Shown here one piece after another: positions 11,241-24,167 of a stretch of DNA of 64,000 nucleotides. This DNA comes from Isoetes taiwanensis (Eukaryota > Streptophyta > Lycopodiopsida > Isoetales > Isoetaceae). Every line of letters begins with the position of its first letter. The stretch's first letter is position 1. The stretch lies in the NCBI GenBank assembly GCA_021234155.1, contig JAJEKV010000084.1, positions 1,550,001 to 1,614,000 of the forward strand, in the 5' to 3' direction. A model generated the notes under the pieces. That model saw only the letters and a list, made by a program, of their open reading frames with translations. It was not told the DNA's origin and ran no database searches. The translations under genes were made by a program, and so were the position numbers.

Positions 11241-12650
11241 CGGGAGGTCCACTACGAATGTCAAGGGGTTTAGCTTGTGGCATAGTTTATATTAGTAATG
11301 TTTGATGTCCAACACCCTTCTTTGGCAAGTGATCCGCAAAGTTCTCTAAATGGTACAATGCTGAATACTCTTTAGACACCAAGGAATTGTTTAGAAATTC
11401 TTCTTCTCGAATGGAGCCCCGTGAAGAAGAAGACTGATACGATTCATGTATATTTGGGAAGTTATAACAACACAGAATCATAGAACCATAATGAAATAGT
11501 AGAACACTGGACTAAAGAAACTTTATTCATGGACAAGTGATATGGCAGCACCATTAACCACCCAACCGGATCCACTGGGTTATGGCAAAACACAAGTGCT
11601 CTGGCAAATACAAAGCTCTAGCCTCTAGCTTATTGGCCTTCCAAACTAATCTAGCTACTCCAAGTAGCCACACATCATAAAAAACAATTGCAGATCTATG
11701 AAGTCACCATGGCAGTGATCTGTGACCCCTTATCATATTTTCGGCCATTACTCTCTCGTATGGATGAACTACGGAATGGGCCACCCTAATTCGGAAACTA
11801 GACTCCGAGACGGTTCCAACGAGCTAATGGTCGTTTCAATCGGAGCTCTGGTTGCGGAGATATGTCCAACTGAAGTTTCAGTTCTATTTATAGATGTCTC
11901 TGCGACTTTAGTCTTTTTTTAGCAGGCAGTTGCCTTTTATATCAAAATATCTCCTTGCCTTTAATTAGATTATATGACTTACCATATGGGACATTATCTA
12001 AGATCTTTTTCTCAACCAATAATCATCCCAATGATAGTGCCTCGACCCCTTCCATAAATATCAATGGTTCTTCACACCCAAATGCTATGTTATCCTATGC
12101 CCCTTTATGTTATTAGGTGACCTTAGGAATAACATTTACATAGTATTTGCCATAATTCCAATAACCCATTCGCCGTGGACCACTCCCCCGTGCTTGCTCC
12201 ATATCAAAGACCTTCCATATAGCTAAGGCTTGAATAATTTGCTGAATATGAAAAGGCGGACTGCCCTAACCTTTGATGAGGATACATATTATCAAACCAG
12301 CTACTCCATATAGTACTCGAAAGCCAATTTGAGGCTACTGTTTGAGAGTGAAGAAGCTATAAATGTAGAAATATGGGTACTAAATCTACTCTAGGATGGA
12401 AAGGAGAATATGCAAGATGAAGCCATGTAGCTACCCCTTTCAAAATCGCAAAAGGATGCACCCCTGCTATGCGGCTTTTGTTATCTGTTTCTTAGAGTAA
12501 ATAAAGTCTTATCTTTTATCTCTAAAGAAAAAAGTTATGATTGGCGTTGATGCTCGATATTAGTTGTTGACGTTGCAATGGTCTAGAAATGTCCTTATGA
12601 TTTTCAACCTCAATAGTTTATCATTTTCTTTTTGATGTTGCATTGAGGAG

Positions 12651-12704
12651 TAGGTAGGTAGGTAGGTAGATAGGTAGGCAGGCAGGCAGGCATGCAGATA
12701 GATA
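12651..12704. repeat. Compound GGTA/GGCA microsatellite
   Basis: A run of taggtaggta, agataggtagg, caggcaggcagg and gatagata. The tetranucleotide unit changes stepwise along the array. Confidence 0.85.
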
Positions 12705-13040
12705 GTACATGTTATGTCATACCACATGGCATCATCCAAGAGGAATCATCTTTACGTCATGCCATGACAACATTTGATTGGGTATGGCATCCTAAGTTGT
12801 GGAATACTTTGAATAAACTAAAATGAAGTTTTTTGCGAGTGCAATAAATAGTGAATTTGTCAGTAATTTCAAATATTGGTTTAAGCATGTGAAAGCATAC
12901 AACGTGCATCGAAGAGCTTTCTATGACATGCATTTAAAAAACACTATTACGTAAGCATAAAAACCATATATCTCATTTGTAACTCCAAACTAAATGATGA
13001 CTGCATGTAGATATGCACATGTTGATCCATATGTCTATTT

Positions 13041-13062
13041 AGATAGATAGATAGATAGATAG
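13041..13062. repeat. Short AGAT microsatellite
   Basis: Just over five tandem agat units, the same motif as the much longer array at 15551-15762. Confidence 0.85.
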
Positions 13063-13559
13063 TTTTTTTAGACGGTGACATTCAGCAGGCATGTAATTCT
13101 AGTTGACTTTAATGTTCGCAAGGGTCAGAACAATTGATAAAGTTCAATCCGTTGGCCAAGGATATATGCAGCTTCATACAATCGAAGATTGTTGGCCACG
13201 CACGTCGAAAGACAAGGGCCATCTAATCAGGTGCTCTTGAATGTAGTTGCTTCAAATTTGCAACATCTTTCATTTGCTTGTCTGCAATGGTCTTGCACAA
13301 TAACCATCTTTCTCCTTCAACACTTGTCGAAAGGAGAATTAGGAGGGCAGATCCGCTGTTGTAGATTATGTGCTTGTGTCTAAGCAAGATCTACACCTTT
13401 GCACACGGGAACAGACAGCAGATTTGAAGACATGGATTCAGATCATCAATATCTCTCCTTTGAGATAGACTGGCAACCTGTGTAGACCCAAAGCCAACCA
13501 CCTTCTAGGTGCCTTAGCTTCGCTTAGATTACAACCAAGCAGAATCTTAGTCTAGCTGC

Positions 13560-14584
13560 TAACAGAAGAGATATTGGAAATTCTACACCTTCCCACTTTG
13601 GAGCAACAAGTTGGTAATTTGGTCGCCATCCTTCTGAGTGCCACAAGGCAATAATTTAAGAGAGAATTGCACAAGAAGGCCATCACATTCAGCTAGCTTT
13701 CCTTGAAACAAGTGTTTTGATGCTAAATCTAAGGAATTTGAATACTGGCTCAGGCACGTACTTGATCCCACTTTTAGATCACAGGTGATCAAACAATACA
13801 GAGCTTTCCTCAAAGGCAAAAGGTACAGGACATGGCGGCACATCAGTGGAAAAACATATTCTAGCTCCTTAAACATCACCCTCGAACCTTTTGGAAAAGA
13901 GTGCTACAAAAACCTATGCAACCTACGAGAAACATCTCTTCAGAAAAGTAGGTGCAGTACTTACTATATATTTATGATTCTAGCGGGGTTCGGAATGAGG
14001 TACCAATACAAATAGGTCCAGCATTGTTTATAACAGAGGCAGGCTTGCAATGTTTCACAAATAGCTGATTTAGATGGAACGCTGGCATAACTGTTAAAGT
14101 GGATAAGGCCACAAATTATTCCCATCTTGGCTAGCCTATTCAATACGACACTTCAATAAGGTTTTTTCTTGCAATGGACGGCCAACAAAATGGTTCCAAT
14201 ATACAAGGCAGATGATCCTCACTGCCCTGCAAACTACCACACAATCATGTTCAGCTCAATGTTGGCAAAACTATTGGGTGGAATTTTGAGCAGCAATTAA
14301 CGGCATGGGCAGACATAGAGGCACATGCTCTTGTACAACTAGGATTCAAACCCAGACATTGCACCATCGGCCATATTTTCATGTTGAGGGCCTTGATAGA
14401 GGACAACACATGAAGGGCAAGATCTATATTGCCGCTTTGTAGATTTTTGCAAAGGCTTTTGACATGGTACCTATATAGGAAGATGCTATGGGAAAGATTA
14501 ATGCAACTGGGAGTCCCCCAGGAGTTGCAAAATGCAATATACAGACTATACAAAAGATGCTCATCCTATATTGCCATCAGGCCA
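13560..14584 (+). pseudogene. Decayed LINE (family 2), 5' side of RT
   Basis: A plus-strand relative of the 9.5-11.2 kb copy. In broken frames it reads VIKQYRAFLKGKRYRTWRH (linker before RT), then HCPANYHTIMFSSMLAKLLG, QQLTAWAD, LGFKPRHCTIGHIFMLRALI and LWERLMQLGVPQELQNAIYR. These align with CPADHCRIMVSSLFPKLLA, QQLTGWAE and FRPRHSTIDHIFTLRALV in the minus-strand copy. The sequence stops abruptly at the LTR-like TGTGAC at 14585, so the catalytic YADD part is missing here. Confidence 0.6.
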
Positions 14585-16598
<2,014 letters not shown>

Positions 16599-16984
16599 TT
16601 CTTCCTGCTTGTTTCACACTGCCAGTTAAGAATTTATGTTAAGTTAAAGAGAGTTTTGTTAGCAAAAACAATTAATATCAACTACCAATAATGCACACTA
16701 ATTAAAATGCACCTAAGGTTAACACAAATGTAATGCTAGACTCTGCAACTAATTTGTTAGAAACAAGGGATCCTTTCATAGTGAAAACATCGAGCAATTG
16801 TTGGAAGAGCTATCGAAACGTAATAACCGCCTGGGGCGAATTACTGTAATATTCTGTAATTTTTATAACCCATAAAATTTCTTTTTTTTTTTAAGCGGCG
16901 CCGTTATTTACCGCCGCCTCGTGCTCTGCTTCTTGCCTGCAGGGACCGCACCTTGTGGAACAGAGAAGCACCTTGTGGTCCATT
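16599..16984. other. Intergenic, nothing recognised
   Basis: AT-rich. A poly-T run and a short GC patch (aagcggcgccgttatttaccgc) lie at about 16880-16920. No gene is seen. Confidence 0.4.
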
Positions 16985-17190
16985 GAAAAAGCGGAAGGAA
17001 GGAAGCGGAAGGAAGAAAGGTATTAGTTGAAACGGAAGGAAGAAAGCGGAAGGAAGCAGAAGGAAGAAAGATAGTTGAAGCGGAAGGAAGAAATCCTAAG
17101 CCATGCCATGCCGGAAGTCTGAAGAAATTCTAAGCCATGCCGGAAGGAAGAAATCCTAAGCCATGCCGGAAGTCTGAAGAAAGGCTGAAG
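16985..17190. repeat. Purine-rich tandem repeat (ggaaggaagaaa)
   Basis: Imperfect repeats of gcggaaggaagaaag alternating with atcctaagccatgccggaag and tctgaagaaa. The units are nested and of varying length, as in an expanding minisatellite. It lies downstream of the protease pseudogene in that gene's orientation. Confidence 0.75.
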
Positions 17191-17468
17191 CGTTTTCTTA
17201 AGCAACATTTTCTTAAGTTTGAGAAGTCTGAACTGTTTGGGGCTCTCTGTTCTTAAAGAAAATTTGTTTGTTTTTCTCGATTTTGCTCTGTTTCTTGTCG
17301 ATCTTGCCTGTTTCTTCACACTACAAGCAAACTGCAAGCACAGTCGATCTTGCCCGTTTAAGGCATCACACTGCAAGCACAGCGACACTCCATGCCGCAG
17401 AAGATGCCATAGCCGAGCTAGATGCCACGTGTACGTACGTAATTCGCCCAGGCATTTATTACGTTTGT

Positions 17469-17620
17469 TAATTTCCGACGGTCGGGATTCCGCCGGAAAA
17501 CTTTCGGCGGACCGCCCGCCTGGCCCGGCGCCTTCGTGGCCACCCGGCTCGTCGCCGCCTCCGTTCGCGGCGCCGCCTCGAATGTTTTCCGGCGGAATCT
17601 CTCCCCGCCGGAAATTATCT
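17469..17620. mobile_element. GC-rich foldback (MITE-like) element
   Basis: Two arms of about 38-40 bases form an inverted repeat with a GC-rich centre. The left arm contains aatttccgacgg and gattccgccggaaaac; the right arm contains gttttccggcggaatc and cgccggaaatta. The whole is about 150 bp and stands out in base composition from its AT-rich surroundings. No clear target duplication is seen. The 45.07-kb foldback has a similar design but different arms. Confidence 0.5.
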
Positions 17621-17732
17621 AATACATATATAATCATACATCCTTTTTTGCCCTTTTTTTTCCAATCCTTCTGGGTTCTGCCTCGCGCGAAGTCGACACG
17701 TATGAACTTTTTCGAAAAATTAATTTCCGTTT

Positions 17733-18007
17733 TCAATTGTAACAAAACGCGACACGTAGTTTAGCCATAACCAGGTATTCGCTCTGAGAGGAAACTTTGT
17801 TTTCAAGCAAAGTCTGCGGCCAGTGATGCATCAGTCGATGCAAGTTTTCGTGTACAGAAGGAAAGTCTGCAGCCAGTGATGCATCCGTTGATGCAAGTTT
17901 CTGTGTACAGAGAACTAGTCCGGTTGATCTTCGCACTCTGAAACAGTATGCAAATCTGCGCCTCAATTCGCCCCCCATCTGTGCCGGCAGCGCCAGCAGC
18001 GATCTGG
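17733..18007 (-). pseudogene. Nepenthesin-like aspartic protease, 3' segment
   Basis: Continuation of the protease beyond the LTR element. Crossing the insertion on the minus strand, the reading ILELARS runs on as LLALPAQMGGELRRRFAYCF and then RSTGLVL. This corresponds to the plant A1 protease stretch between the end of the first lobe and the FSYC motif. The reading then passes through a 53-bp tandem duplication and stops at 17733 without reaching the second catalytic Asp (DSGT). The gene is dead. The alignment is from memory of the family, but the match on both sides of the insertion is strong. Confidence 0.65.
17809..17914. repeat. 53-bp tandem duplication inside the protease remnant
   Basis: Two units (17809-17861 and 17862-17914), each beginning aaagtctgc and containing ccagtgatgcatc and gatgcaagtt, differ at a handful of bases. 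53 is not a multiple of 3, so the duplication shifts the frame. Confidence 0.85.
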
Positions 18008-18189
18008 TGTTAGAATATGATCACCCTGCCAACTCAGCATAGATGATGTGTCAGTCCATGTCATATATTGAGTCGTAACTGTTTAAGGAAGAGTCGCATC
18101 TGGTCGATGCTTTTGTATAAGTTCTCTATTCTTAATACAAATCCAACTACCTATTCTCCACCATTTCTCTGTTCTACTTAATCTTAAGA
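18008..18189 (+). repeat. 5' LTR of the 18-kb element
   Basis: 182 bp, starting tgttagaatatgatcacc and ending taatcttaaga. It is identical to the 3' LTR. The end is not the usual CA, but the PBS and target duplication fix the border. Confidence 0.93.
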
Positions 18190-18202
18190 TGGTATCAGAG
18201 CC
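18190..18202 (+). promoter_or_regulatory. Primer-binding site, initiator tRNA-Met
   Basis: tggtatcagagcc follows the LTR with no spacer. It is complementary to the 3' end of plant initiator tRNA-Met, the usual primer of plant copia-type elements. Confidence 0.9.
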
Positions 18203-19478
18203 TCGGTGCTCTTGATCTCGGGACCTGGAAATGATAGAGACTAGAGAAGACAAAACCGGAAAGCCTCCTCCGAATTTACAAATGTGGAAGAAATGGAGGA
18301 AGAGGAGATTTCTATGGAAAGACGGATTCAGAAAACGTATTAAAGATTTTCGATTGAAGAGCGAGCCCCGCATAACCGCATGCTTTACCTACGGGGCTTC
18401 TATTTACACGGAGAAGAAGCCATAGAATCTGTTGAAGATGCTTTGGTGTAGAAGATCAAGCAAACAAGGTTCTCGTTGAAGCCCACCGGGGGCGGTAAAG
18501 CGTGAGAGTGCCGAAATTTAGATGGGGCCGTGATGCGACCGGCCGAGAATTCCACGACGTGATGTGGTTGGAGTTCGCTACAGAGCCGTTGATGAAGAAG
18601 AGGCCAAGAAACCCCAATAATAGAGATGCCTAAGACATTGGTGAAAAATCTAGAAGAAGAGGGACCTGGAGGAAATGGATATGGCAAATTATGGCGATTG
18701 AAGGCACCCGTTTGAAGCGAGGACCAAGATAAGTGATGGGTTGTTGGTTGTTGAGGATTCTCTTGCCATTGGAGATGAGGCCAAGAATAGGGCAAAGAAA
18801 ATTGTCTCACAAGATCGATTGAGGTCGAAATTGAAGAAGATGTCATATTTGAGGACCAATTGCATGAAAAAAAATGACCCGATGATTATGCCCATGAAGA
18901 CCCACGGATGCCGAAATGTTGCGCATAAGAATTCGGGATTGTATATGTCGCAGCCAGAAAACCCCGTGGCGATGGAGATAGCAAATGGGGATGCCATTTA
19001 GAGAAGCCGAGATAAAGATAAGAGCGCAGAATTAGGCGTAAGGATGTCGCTGCCATACATGGACAAATTCGAAAAAAGTTTTGGCGCAGTGTGATGCTTC
19101 ACGATCAAACTCGTACATCTAGCAAGATGTAATTGGCCTATGATGCCTCCGCACTGGGACCGCAGAAAATTATTGCGAAGTTGGGAATGCCATAGCTATT
19201 GCTCTATGGGACGGGTTGCGACATAGCCGCTTGAGACGATGCCAAGAACAAGGCTGCTGAAATTGCCAAAGAAAAAACGGGATTGATGCCTCAAGCTTCA
19301 AAATTCGAAGAAAAGGTCTCTGTTGAAGGCCACAGATTGAAGCCCACATGTGGTGATGGCATTTCCTTGCTGAGGAGGAGGGCCCAAAGGGAATTGCCAT
19401 CGAAATCCATGCATGTGCCCCCGCTCAATGCAACCTAGGAGGAGCAAATAAGTTTGCCACAGAGAGGGATTTTCTGAC

Positions 19479-20210
19479 ATGTTACCGTGGAAGATCTCAA
19501 GAATGATCCGTAAGAGGCTGAATTTGAAGCCCCACCAAGGAAAAAACTTCTATGGAGATGCCCATGCCATTGCAGAACCAGCCATAAATGATACTTGTGC
19601 ACAAACTTGCAAGGATATCAGAGAATTGTATGGAGTTATCCTAATTGAAGCAGCGAGACTTACTCATGGTTCTGGAAAAGATGCAGAGAAGCTGCAGTCA
19701 CTAGATTATCTCTTAGAAAATTCAGATGGAGACATATACTCACCAGGTACTTATATGACTTTTAATCCAGCTGATAATTACATTATTGAAGAAAAGCAAG
19801 ATGTATTTTATGAGAGGAATTTCATTTCTAAATGCTCAAGGGAGGGAAAACAATATGACAGAAGTATGAGCAGTTTAGAAATGAAGAGAGAAGTGAATTT
19901 GAACGAGATATATCCCTCCTGCTGGAGAAAAGCAAAATATAAGAGAAGAAGGTATACTTTAGCGGAAAAAGAAGCAACAGATTTATTGGAAATGTGTTAT
20001 GAATTTAGAGACGATCAAGAGATGATAAATCTGATTTTAGAGAATGAGATGCTATTGAAAGCAGCTGGACAGTTTGATAGAAATCTGCCATTCATGGAAC
20101 ATAGAAAAAGAGATTCTGCCAGTTTGGAATGTAAGCTTATAAGGAGACAAAGAAAACATAAAAGGAAGGATCAAATCCTTCGGTATGAAGCTGATTCAGA
20201 TCATGGCTGA
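19479..20210 (+). CDS. Unrecognised 243-aa ORF inside the LTR element
   Basis: The longest ORF of the element, ending 20 bases before the 3' LTR. It is rich in charged residues, with Cys pairs near the start (DTCAQTCKDI) and a basic C-terminal end (KLIRRQRKHKRKDQ). I see no CCHC knuckle, protease, RT or integrase motif. It may be a highly altered gag remnant or captured host sequence. As the element is young and the frame is open for 732 bases, the ORF may be translated. Confidence 0.4.
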   Translation: MLPWKISRMIRKRLNLKPHQGKNFYGDAHAIAEPAINDTCAQTCKDIRELYGVILIEAARLTHGSGKDAEKLQSLDYLLENSDGDIYSPGTYMTFNPADNYIIEEKQDVFYERNFISKCSREGKQYDRSMSSLEMKREVNLNEIYPSCWRKAKYKRRRYTLAEKEATDLLEMCYEFRDDQEMINLILENEMLLKAAGQFDRNLPFMEHRKRDSASLECKLIRRQRKHKRKDQILRYEADSDHG

Positions 20211-20230
20211 GTTTGCAGTTTGAGGGAGGG

Positions 20231-20412
20231 TGTTAGAATATGATCACCCTGCCAACTCAGCATAGATGATGTGTCAGTCCATGTCATATATTGAGTCGTA
20301 ACTGTTTAAGGAAGAGTCGCATCTGGTCGATGCTTTTGTATAAGTTCTCTATTCTTAATACAAATCCAACTACCTATTCTCCACCATTTCTCTGTTCTAC
20401 TTAATCTTAAGA
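20231..20412 (+). repeat. 3' LTR of the 18-kb element
   Basis: Identical to 18008-18189. It is preceded by the polypurine tract and followed by the target duplication tctgg. Confidence 0.93.
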
Positions 20413-21223
20413 TCTGGCAAGCTCCAGAATCCCTGCTGCAACCCAGAATGTGCCAAAATTCAACCTCCCACATTCAAAAACAAAGTTTTTCAGTTCAAAT
20501 TCCTTTGTTCTGGAGCTTCTCATCGTTAGAACTTCCGACGAAACTGATCCGCTTGTGATGGACCCATCCTGATAACCATAGCCATAGATACACTCGGAAA
20601 ATTTTGGCTTGGATGAATTTGCCGAAATGGGGCATGAATTGGGCGAAATGGGGTTTGAATTCGGCATATTGAGGTCTGAAATAGAGATTGAATCCAGTAA
20701 AGCAGGTACCCATGGAGAATTAGAAGGCAAAGATCCGTTTTTACACTGGTGGGTCACTCTTTACAGCTTGGATCATCACAGGCAATACCCCAATATGTAG
20801 CAGATTTGCTTGGATAAAAAATCGGCCCCCTTATCGCATAGCAGCTCTGGCATGGCTGGCATTGAATCCAAGTAAAATCGCTGCCTGTATCCATGATCAA
20901 AGTGAAGAATTGGACCGGCTTGCCAAAGCCCATTTGGACGTAATAAGCCCCCATTCCTCTTTCTATTGCACTGGCTACTGAGCGATTTGGATCGAGCTTA
21001 GATTGCATCATTTCATTTCTTTGTTGATTTATTTTAATACTTGATTAATGTCGGAATCTGGCCTAGAATGGGGTGCCCTGTGCAGCTCCAAACGAATTGA
21101 TTTTTGACCGTTTACATTTGAATCTGGTAGAAATCTACTGCTAATGTTCACTGGATCCGCATTTGTGAAGAACCCATCAATAATTAGACCAGCAATCAGG
21201 ACTATTTTACAGATTATAGCCAT
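20413..21223 (-). pseudogene. Nepenthesin-like aspartic protease, 5' segment
   Basis: Minus-strand remnant of a plant A1 (pepsin-like) secreted protease. The start at 21223 opens with a likely signal peptide (MAIICKIVLIAGLIIDGFF) and a propeptide (SIRLELHRAPHS). After a frameshift near 21040 come AYYVQMGFGKPVQFF and the first catalytic site in IMDTGSDFTWIQC, then the Cys-rich loop QPCQSC. A second break near 20754 precedes YGYQDGSITSGSVSSEVL (the YGDGS-like flap) and the end of the first lobe, ILELAR. Here the 2.4-kb LTR element interrupts it; the reading resumes at 18007. Two frameshifts besides the insertion mark it as a pseudogene. Confidence 0.72.
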
Positions 21224-21549
21224 GTTTGATTGATTGGCTATGCCGGAAACAGGTTTTGGGGTTGAATTGAATGTGTTTATATGCTGAAGATATGCAGAAT
21301 TGGCGCTTATTTTGATCGTAATTGCAGGCAGAGTCCTTGGCCGATAGCCATCAATTGATTGCGGCATCTGATCCTTCCTTCTTTGTGCCCCTTCTCTGCC
21401 ATAAGAGAGATAAGCAAACTAATAGACTGAAAGCCACATTGGGTCCGTTTGAACAATCAGCTCATGGCATATTGCAAACCATGTAGGCAAGGTCATAAGA
21501 ACATTTGAGGATCGATATTGTTTGAAGTAGGAGGATGAGAAGGGACGAA
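21224..21549. other. Former promoter side of the protease pseudogene
   Basis: Short stretch between the protease start and the second LTR element. The open frame runs some way upstream of the signal peptide without a recognisable motif. No TATA box is evident. Confidence 0.3.
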
Positions 21550-21554
21550 GGATT

Positions 21555-21772
21555 TGTTAAGAATAGTGATCGTATAGATCAATGTAGACATACAGGGTTG
21601 TGGCGTATACGTGGACTGCCATGTTGGCAATCCATACTAAGAGTCGCAACTGTACCCAATAGTCATGTCTATTAGGATGAACAGTCACCATCCATCCTAT
21701 ATGTATGCTACGCTGAGAGCTATTCTCAACCAGTCATCTCAATATATCTTCTACAGTTTTGATATTTTAAGA
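21555..21772 (+). repeat. 5' LTR of the 21.5-kb element
   Basis: 218 bp, starting tgttaagaatagtgatc and ending gatattttaaga, followed at once by the tRNA-Met primer site. Confidence 0.9.
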
Positions 21773-21785
21773 TGGTATCAGAGCT
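21773..21785 (+). promoter_or_regulatory. Primer-binding site, initiator tRNA-Met
   Basis: tggtatcagagct, directly at the LTR end; same primer type as the 18-kb element. Confidence 0.88.
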
Positions 21786-22446
21786 ACGACTCTTGATCTG
21801 ATCCTGGAAGACCTGTGGGGGAAGGCTTTAGAAGACCTGGAGAGAATAGGTCTTAAGAGAGAAGATGATCATTGCCCAATCAAGAAGGGCTGACGGATTT
21901 GCAAGCTTTGCAAATCTAATCTATCTATGGATAGCAGGATTCTTGGCTGAAGCAAGAAAATTCTTTGACGAATATGATGGCTCCGGAAGCCAGAATGGGG
22001 CTTCATTATCACAAGAGACGTCTTGTGCAGATGTGGGCATATCAGGAAGTGCAAATAATTGGCCTGGATATGCTCGAGTTGAGCCAGAGGACCCAAGATT
22101 GGTCCTGAAGTGTGCTACAGTATCTATTGGATTGCAAAGCCCTGTTGTGGCAGTAATTGCTTCACAGAAAGCCGAGAAAATGGCACACAAACAGACCCAA
22201 AATCAATGGGGTCTAATGCCAGATGAAAAGAAGCCCAGGGAAATGCAGTTCAAACATGCAGATATGGATGAATTAGAAGCCGAATTAGAACTGAAGGATA
22301 AGGAGGCATGGACGCATTTGGAGGTCATGCTCAGGGCCATGATTGAAGCAACGGCCAAGGAATTCCCAGAAGGCAAAGTTATTGAGGACTACGTTATCCA
22401 GAGGGAAGGGGCCCAGATTAATGCTTCCGTTAGCCATGAAGGAGAG

Positions 22447-22512
22447 ATGCAGAAGCCCACATCAGGCCGGATTAGGCCAATGCAGATGCCCACATCAGGC
22501 CGGATTAGGCTC
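22447..22512. repeat. 33-bp in-frame tandem duplication
   Basis: Two units (22447-22479, 22480-22512), each starting atgcag and containing cccacatcaggccggattag. They encode PTSGRIR twice in the first ORF of the element. Confidence 0.9.
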
Positions 22513-22730
22513 AGAAATTTTTGTTGCCCTTGAAGAGGCTGCTGAAAAATTACAAGCAAAAACTGGATTTAATGGGTTCACGGTTGAAGCCCACAGGGCT
22601 AAGAACAATGACGGGGTCATGATTACAAGACCCAAATTTACTGCTGTCAAGAAGAACATGGCTGCTATTGTAATGGCCGTGGAGATGCAGCCCTGCTATA
22701 AGTTCGATGGAGATGAAGATGCACGCGAAG

Positions 22731-23170
22731 GGAACGCCGTATATCTCAAGCGAGATATGGTTAATGTGGCCACCTGTACCAGCCATGAAGAACAGCGCAG
22801 TTTGAAGCCCAAAAACCAACTGTTTTTGGCGTTTTTTGGCATTTTTTGGTCGATCCGGCTCCATTTTGCTTCAAATCTCTTCCTCTCTTCACGATCTAGC
22901 ATAAAAGAGGTAGATGAAGCGATTGGCATGGTTTTTAGATCGAATCAAACTGCCCATAGAGCAGAAAGAACCAGTCGATTGAAATTTTTGCCCCCGCCGC
23001 GCAGTTTGAAGCCTGGTTTTTTGGCCACATTAACCACTTTTTTGGCCACATTAACCACCTGGCTGATATCGGATGGGCACATTAAGCAGCGGTTAATGTG
23101 GCCTGGCCACAGTAACCCAAATTTTTTTGGCCACATTAACCACATCTCGCTTGAGATATACGGAGTTCCC
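22731..23170. mobile_element. Inverted-repeat insert inside the LTR element
   Basis: Arms of about 42 bases at 22731-22773 and 23129-23170 are nearly perfect reverse complements; each holds atatctcaag and ttaatgtggccac (or their complement). The 355-base interior repeats the arm tail ggccacattaaccac two further times, near 23020-23060. The arms contain their own small palindrome (tatctcaagcgagata). A MITE or arm duplication is likely. No target duplication is evident. Confidence 0.55.
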
Positions 23171-24167
23171 ACTCGAAGATACTATGATAAGGTATTCTAT
23201 TGAAGCAAGAAAATTATTTCATAAGGAAGAAACCAAGCATCCAATGGCAGCATGGGAGAAGCAACAAAGTGATGGAGCACAACACAGAGATGGAGATTTG
23301 TTGAAGCAACAGCGAAATTTAGACCTGTTTAAAGAAGATTCAACAAAAATGAAAGAAGCCAAATTTGTCATGGCTTCTGGAAACCCTACCTGCAAAAATC
23401 GATGTGCTGCATTGGAGCAAATGACAGGCATAATTTCTAAATCCAAATCAGTTGCTTTGGTCTATGGCGGACTTGTAAAAGATCAAACGGCGTCTGTTGT
23501 GATGAACGGGCTCCAGTTGCTGGCCGAAATTGAAAGGGCGCAGGAGGCGCCGCTTTCTATTACTGCAAGAAAAAGTTCAAAGAGACCTAAAAAGGTCACA
23601 TTCAAAAATAACCAACAACAATTGTGCCTTCGTGGTGACGTGGCAGACAATAAGGAGAATACTAAGTCTTTCATAAGCTTCACAATCACAAGGCATAGTT
23701 TGATGCACATGAAGAGAAGGCGTGGTCGTCCTCAAGTGAAGATGAAGAAGAAATATTTGCCGCTGGTGAAGAGACATCCAGGTGGACATCCAGAGTATGG
23801 CTAATAAGGAAGATACGTCCTTTTGTAAGTACCATATGTAAATATAAAAATGGGTGTCGTATATGTCTCAATAGTCCTAGTGTGTGAGGCCCCAATGTAA
23901 TTGATCTTAGCAGTTCAGATGCTTAGATCAAGGGGGAGAAATTGCCAATTAATATGATCTAGGCATCCTCACTTCTTATGACATGGTATATAGGACTAGA
24001 GAGTCGATTTGAATTTTCTAGTTGCAGTTTTAGAACTCCCTACATCATTGAAAGATGTGCCGATAAAAGCCATCTAGATGTGTTCAAGGTTGAGCATTAA
24101 GGGGGAGTAGAAAACTACTAGGAAAGTTCAAATTAAACCCTCATTGATCTATTGATCAAGGGGGAGT

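Larger units (their letters stand above)
11241..13559. other. Intergenic with short microsatellites
   Basis: No conserved protein is visible. Two GATA/GGTA-type microsatellites are listed separately. A short plus-strand ORF (11722-11922) is compositionally plain and not recognised. Confidence 0.4.
18003..20417 (+). mobile_element. Non-autonomous LTR retroelement with identical LTRs
   Basis: A complete 2.4-kb insertion with LTRs 18008-18189 and 20231-20412, identical over 182 bases. The target duplication tctgg lies at 18003-18007 and 20413-20417. The primer-binding site is directly after the 5' LTR and a polypurine tract (ttgagggaggg) directly before the 3' LTR. No gag, protease, integrase or RT is recognisable; one 243-aa ORF fills the 3' half. 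Identical LTRs imply a recent insertion. It sits inside the protease pseudogene in antisense orientation. The PBS type is typical of Ty1/copia-like and TRIM/LARD elements. Confidence 0.92.
21865..23804 (+). pseudogene. Chain of unrecognised ORFs inside the LTR element
   Basis: Three overlapping plus-strand ORFs in different frames (21865-22533, 22343-23203, 23127-23804) seem to follow one former protein. The first contains acidic helices (ADMDELEAELELKDKEAW). The second continues with FVALEEAAEKLQAKTGF before running into an inverted-repeat insert. The third has QLLAEIERAQEA and a basic end (SSKRPKKVTFKNN). No retroviral domain is visible. A 33-bp in-frame tandem repeat lies in the first ORF. 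Whether this is altered gag or captured host sequence cannot be told from the window. Confidence 0.35.

Noticed and set aside
17023-17764. Long overlapping ORFs on both strands (240 and 181 aa)
   Set aside because: They cover the ggaaggaag tandem repeat, a GC-rich foldback and the protease remnant; composition explains the open frames and no conserved motif is present.
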